Source: Candidatus Aenigmatarchaeota archaeon (GTDB lineage: Archaea > Aenigmatarchaeota > Aenigmatarchaeia > PWEA01). Taken from it: a stretch of 7,324 bases of DNA. The DNA lies in NCBI GenBank assembly GCA_003554235.1, contig PWFY01000057.1:1-7324 (forward strand), written 5' to 3'. The position numbers and the translations under genes are program-made. Under the pieces are notes generated by a model. The model ran no database searches. It was not told the origin of the DNA and saw nothing but the letters and a program-made list of their open reading frames with translations. Within the stretch, counting starts at the first letter, position 1, and each line of letters begins with the position of its first letter. Positions 5,244-7,324 of this stretch are shown here, in pieces.

Positions 5244-5735
5244 TCAATCGTTGTTGGGTATTTTTACTTCCGCTAGTTTGTTTACATATTTTTCCAGGCG
5301 TTCCATCTCTTTATTGAGTGTTCTCATTCCTTCCAATACTTTTTCAGAATCCTCGCCTTGCATACCTTCTAGTTGTTCCTTTTGCTCCCTCAAGCTTTCC
5401 AGGGTACTTGATATCGTCCCCTGAAGCTGTATGAGCACAGCCTGCTTGAGTCCCTGAAGAATACTTCCTTCCATCTTGACGTAGAGCTTTCTGTCACCCT
5501 GTTTCTTTACCTTTTTTATTATTCCCAGTACTTCCAATAGATCAAGGGAAAGGGATATCGAAGAGGAGCTGTATCCCGTTTCTTCCGACAGCTTTTGGAG
5601 TGACATCTCACTGTCGTTGAGTATAAGCGCAGCTATTATCCTTCCATGTATTTCATCGTAGCCTATCGACGAAGCTGTATTCGAAAAGGAGGAGTATATC
5701 TTTTTCTTTATCTCATCTATTCTTTCTTCCGACAT
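5244..5735 (-). CDS. GbsR/MarR-like transcriptional regulator with C-terminal coiled coil
   Basis: A 163-residue winged-helix regulator. The stretch IGYDEIHGRIIAALIL (24-39), the helix-turn-helix MSLQKLSEETGYSSSSIS (44-61), LDLLEVLGIIKKV (64-76) and the wing GDRKLYV (80-86) match the GbsR subgroup of MarR proteins, where a GRI/GRIxxLL helix precedes the HTH and GDRK lies in the wing. Residues about 105-155 are rich in Glu, Lys, Leu and Met with heptad spacing, consistent with a coiled-coil dimerisation helix. Bacterial GbsR controls glycine-betaine synthesis in response to choline; the ligand here is unknown and no osmolyte gene is nearby. The gene is first in a two-gene unit with the eight-Cys microprotein. 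Its promoter holds a 15-bp palindrome overlapping the minus-strand TATA box, which would suit autoregulation. Confidence 0.85.
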   Translation of the reverse strand: MSEERIDEIKKKIYSSFSNTASSIGYDEIHGRIIAALILNDSEMSLQKLSEETGYSSSSISLSLDLLEVLGIIKKVKKQGDRKLYVKMEGSILQGLKQAVLIQLQGTISSTLESLREQKEQLEGMQGEDSEKVLEGMRTLNKEMERLEKYVNKLAEVKIPNND

Positions 5736-5760
5736 GGTACCAGTCTAAGCTTCTGAGCCC

Positions 5761-5775
5761 AAACTTTTAAAGTTT
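5761..5775. promoter_or_regulatory. 15-bp palindrome over the GbsR-gene TATA box
   Basis: AAACTTT-T-AAAGTTT is perfectly symmetric around base 5768. Read on the minus strand its core CTTTAAAAG is a TATA-like element 33 bases before the ATG at 5735. A second TTTTAAAG occurs 16 bp further on (5781-5788, against 5765-5772), so the pair may be a double operator on one DNA face and a half and may serve opposite directions. The AT-rich composition weakens the case. Confidence 0.4.
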
Positions 5776-5780
5776 CCATT

Positions 5781-5788
5781 TTTTAAAG
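5781..5788 (+). promoter_or_regulatory. Possible TATA box for the 54-residue membrane-protein gene
   Basis: TTTTAAAG predicts a start near 5811 and a leader of about 29 bases before the ATG at 5840. A competing box, TTTAAGC at 5824-5830, would instead start transcripts near 5853 and favour an internal ATG at 5873, before which GTGGAG lies three bases upstream. The sequence does not decide between them. Confidence 0.3.
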
Positions 5789-5839
5789 GACGTTAGTAAT
5801 AAAAGCCAGCAAACCCCTTAACTGTTTAAGCTTGATACA

Positions 5840-6004
5840 ATGGATCCTGAAGATGTTGTCGACGTGGAGCTCATGGAGACCCTACTAGACAGTATCGTAT
5901 TCATACTTTTTTTCCTTTTGGTCTTGGTTTTGGTCTACATAATAGCTAAACATTTTGTCAAGAAGAGAGCAGGAGGCAAGGAGGAGGAAAGATCTGCGGC
6001 TTGA
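5840..6004 (+). CDS. 54-residue single-pass membrane protein
   Basis: A short frame not resembling any family I know. Residues 1-17 are acidic (seven Asp/Glu), about 18-36 form one long hydrophobic membrane helix (core SIVFILFFLLVLVLVYIIA), and the tail KHFVKKRAGGKEEERSAA is charged with a basic cluster right after the helix. By the positive-inside rule the C-terminus is cytoplasmic and the acidic N-terminus outside. Size and single helix recall small translocase or energy-complex subunits (Sec61-beta and SecE are about this size), but no signature supports either. An ATG at 5873 would give a 43-residue form that keeps the helix. It ends 48 bases before metG, on the same strand. The charge pattern and clean helix support a real gene; the function is unknown. 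Confidence 0.6.
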   Translation: MDPEDVVDVELMETLLDSIVFILFFLLVLVLVYIIAKHFVKKRAGGKEEERSAA

Positions 6005-6016
6005 TTATGTAGATGT

Positions 6017-6024
6017 TTTATAAA
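6017..6024 (+). promoter_or_regulatory. TATA box of metG
   Basis: TTTATAAA centred about 32 bases before the ATG at 6053 predicts a start near 6047. GAGGT at 6045-6049 is a good Shine-Dalgarno core but only three bases from the ATG and at the predicted start site, so it may matter only for longer transcripts read through from the upstream small gene. Confidence 0.55.
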
Positions 6025-6052
6025 TCTTCAGGGCTTATTCTTTCGAGGTAAT

Positions 6053-7324
6053 ATGTCCGACCAGAGGGTCCTGATTACTTCAGCTTTGCCCTATATCCAT
6101 GGGATACCGCATCTAGGGAATGTTATAACCTCTATACTTCCTGCAGATGTGTACTACAGGTACCAACGATTGAAGGGTAAAAATGCCCTCTATATATGTG
6201 CCTCTGATTCACATGGAACAATGTACGAGATAGAGGCAGAGAAAAGGGGGGTGGAGACAGAGGAGCTTGTCTACGGAAGCCACGAGGATGTAAAGGAGCT
6301 CTTCAGGAGGTTTGATTTCGATTTCTCGTATTACGGTATAACAGACTCCGAGGAGAATAAGAAAACTACGGAGCATCTTTTCCAAAGACTGGACGAAAAT
6401 GGGTATATAAAGGAGAGGGAGATAGAGGTCACCTACTGTGAAAACTGTGAGAGGTATCTTGCAGACAGATGGATAGAAGGAGACTGTCCTGATTGCGGTG
6501 GTCTGGCCAGAGGAGACCAATGTGACGACTGTGGAAGACTCCTGAATCCGAAGGAACTTGTTGACCCATACTGCATACACTGTGAGGGCTCTGATATAGA
6601 TTTCAGGGGTTCTAAACATCTTTTCTTCCAGTTGCAGGAGTTTGAGGACTGGTTGAGAGGCTGGGTAAAGGGCGTTTCTGGTAACAAACTGACGGAGAAG
6701 GAAACGTTTTCCTGGTTGGATACGGGCTTGGAGGAAAGGTGTATAACAAGGGATGCAGACTGGGGCTTCAATGTCCCCAAGGAAGGTTTCGAGGACAAGG
6801 TATTTTACGTTTGGTTCGATGCCCCCATAGGATACATAGGTGCCACAAGGTCCTGGGCCAAGGAGAAAGCCGAGGACTGGAAGGACTGGTGGATGAATGA
6901 GGAGGTAGAGCATGTACAGTTCATGGGCAAGGACAATATACCCTTTCATACGGTGCTGTTCCCAAGTGTTCTCAAGGGAAGTGATGAGGAGTGGAACCTT
7001 GCCGACCGGATAATGGCCGGAGCATGGCTTGTTTCAACAGGTGATGTTAAGTTTTCAAAGAGCAGGGGCACAGGCCTGAACCTTGAGAGTGCACTGGATG
7101 TCAAGGGAAGTGACTACTGGAGATTCGTACTTATGGCACTTTATCCGAGGGACAACGACGTGAAGTTTTCATGGGATATTTTCTGTGACAAGATAAACAA
7201 TGAACTCATAGACTCCTTCGGTAACTACGTTCACCGCGTATTGAAGTTTATCAACGATAATTTTGACGGCGAGGTGCCGAAGGTAGATAACATAGACGAG
7301 GATATAACTGAAGAGATCGTGGAC
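6053..7324 (+). CDS. metG: Methionyl-tRNA synthetase, N-terminal 424 residues
   Basis: Class I aminoacyl-tRNA synthetase that charges tRNA-Met with methionine in the cytoplasm. The frame is open from the ATG at 6053 to the right edge, so the end of the anticodon-binding domain and any C-terminal extension are missing. ALPYIHGIPHLGN (11-23) carries the HIGH-type signature in its HLGN form, as in eukaryotic MetRS. The connective domain has eight Cys (129, 132, 145, 148, 157, 160, 174, 177), enough for two zinc knuckles. FYVWFDAPIGYI (251-262) is the methionine-pocket segment, and FMGKDNIPFHT (290-300) is the strongly conserved block before the KMSKS loop, here KFSKSRG (333-339). Residues after about 360 start the helical anticodon-binding domain. 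All catalytic motifs are intact. The start follows a TATA box and GAGGT. Confidence 0.97.
   Translation, partial: MSDQRVLITSALPYIHGIPHLGNVITSILPADVYYRYQRLKGKNALYICASDSHGTMYEIEAEKRGVETEELVYGSHEDVKELFRRFDFDFSYYGITDSEENKKTTEHLFQRLDENGYIKEREIEVTYCENCERYLADRWIEGDCPDCGGLARGDQCDDCGRLLNPKELVDPYCIHCEGSDIDFRGSKHLFFQLQEFEDWLRGWVKGVSGNKLTEKETFSWLDTGLEERCITRDADWGFNVPKEGFEDKVFYVWFDAPIGYIGATRSWAKEKAEDWKDWWMNEEVEHVQFMGKDNIPFHTVLFPSVLKGSDEEWNLADRIMAGAWLVSTGDVKFSKSRGTGLNLESALDVKGSDYWRFVLMALYPRDNDVKFSWDIFCDKINNELIDSFGNYVHRVLKFINDNFDGEVPKVDNIDEDITEEIVD

Noticed and set aside
6209..6949. Long minus-strand frames opposite metG
   Set aside because: The plus strand encodes conserved MetRS motifs throughout; the minus-strand products are low-complexity shadow frames.

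Overview
The window looks like a chromosomal stretch from an archaeon, probably euryarchaeal or a DPANN-type lineage; I cannot place it more finely from sequence alone. The evidence is the gene content (an archaeal TtuA/Ncs6 thiotransferase next to a ubiquitin-like sulfur carrier, an Lrp/AsnC regulator, a GbsR/MarR regulator, a Bud32/RIO-like kinase and a eukaryote-type MetRS), heavy use of AGG/AGA and ATA codons, and the promoters. Most transcription units have an ATTTAAG or TTTATAA box centred about 26-34 bases before the start codon. That is archaeal TATA-box spacing with leaderless or very short-leader transcripts. Intergenic gaps are short and coding density is high. I see no tRNA, rRNA, CRISPR array, insertion sequence or phage gene.

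Layout from left to right. (1) Plus strand, 1-1785: the 3' part of an MtaD/DadD-type adenosine-derivative deaminase, a small unrecognised membrane protein, and an Lrp/AsnC regulator with a perfect 8+3+8 inverted repeat next to its TATA box. (2) Minus strand, 3611-1787: a class I SAM-dependent methyltransferase, then a two-gene unit encoding a ThiS/SAMP2-like carrier ending in Gly-Gly and a TtuA/Ncs6-type tRNA 2-thiolation enzyme, with no base between them. (3) Plus strand, 3655-5108: a small kinase-fold protein whose catalytic-loop Asp is replaced by Glu, and an HD-domain phosphohydrolase. The kinase and methyltransferase genes diverge from a 43-bp gap holding two face-to-face TATA boxes and a palindrome. 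(4) Minus strand, 5735-5105: a GbsR/MarR-like regulator followed one base later by a 45-residue protein with four CxxC pairs; the stop codon of this small gene shares the CTAG with the stop of the HD gene. (5) Plus strand, 5840-7324: a 54-residue single-pass membrane protein and the first 424 codons of methionyl-tRNA synthetase.

Functionally this is mainly housekeeping: recycling of adenosine-containing by-products of SAM metabolism, SAM-dependent methylation, tRNA thiolation and tRNA charging, mixed with small regulators. The clearest functional pairing is the sulfur carrier with its thiotransferase. The items most worth a second look are the Asp-to-Glu kinase with its head-to-head promoter, the GbsR plus 8-Cys microprotein unit, and the Lrp promoter palindrome. 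I found no convincing sign of an entirely new multi-gene system.
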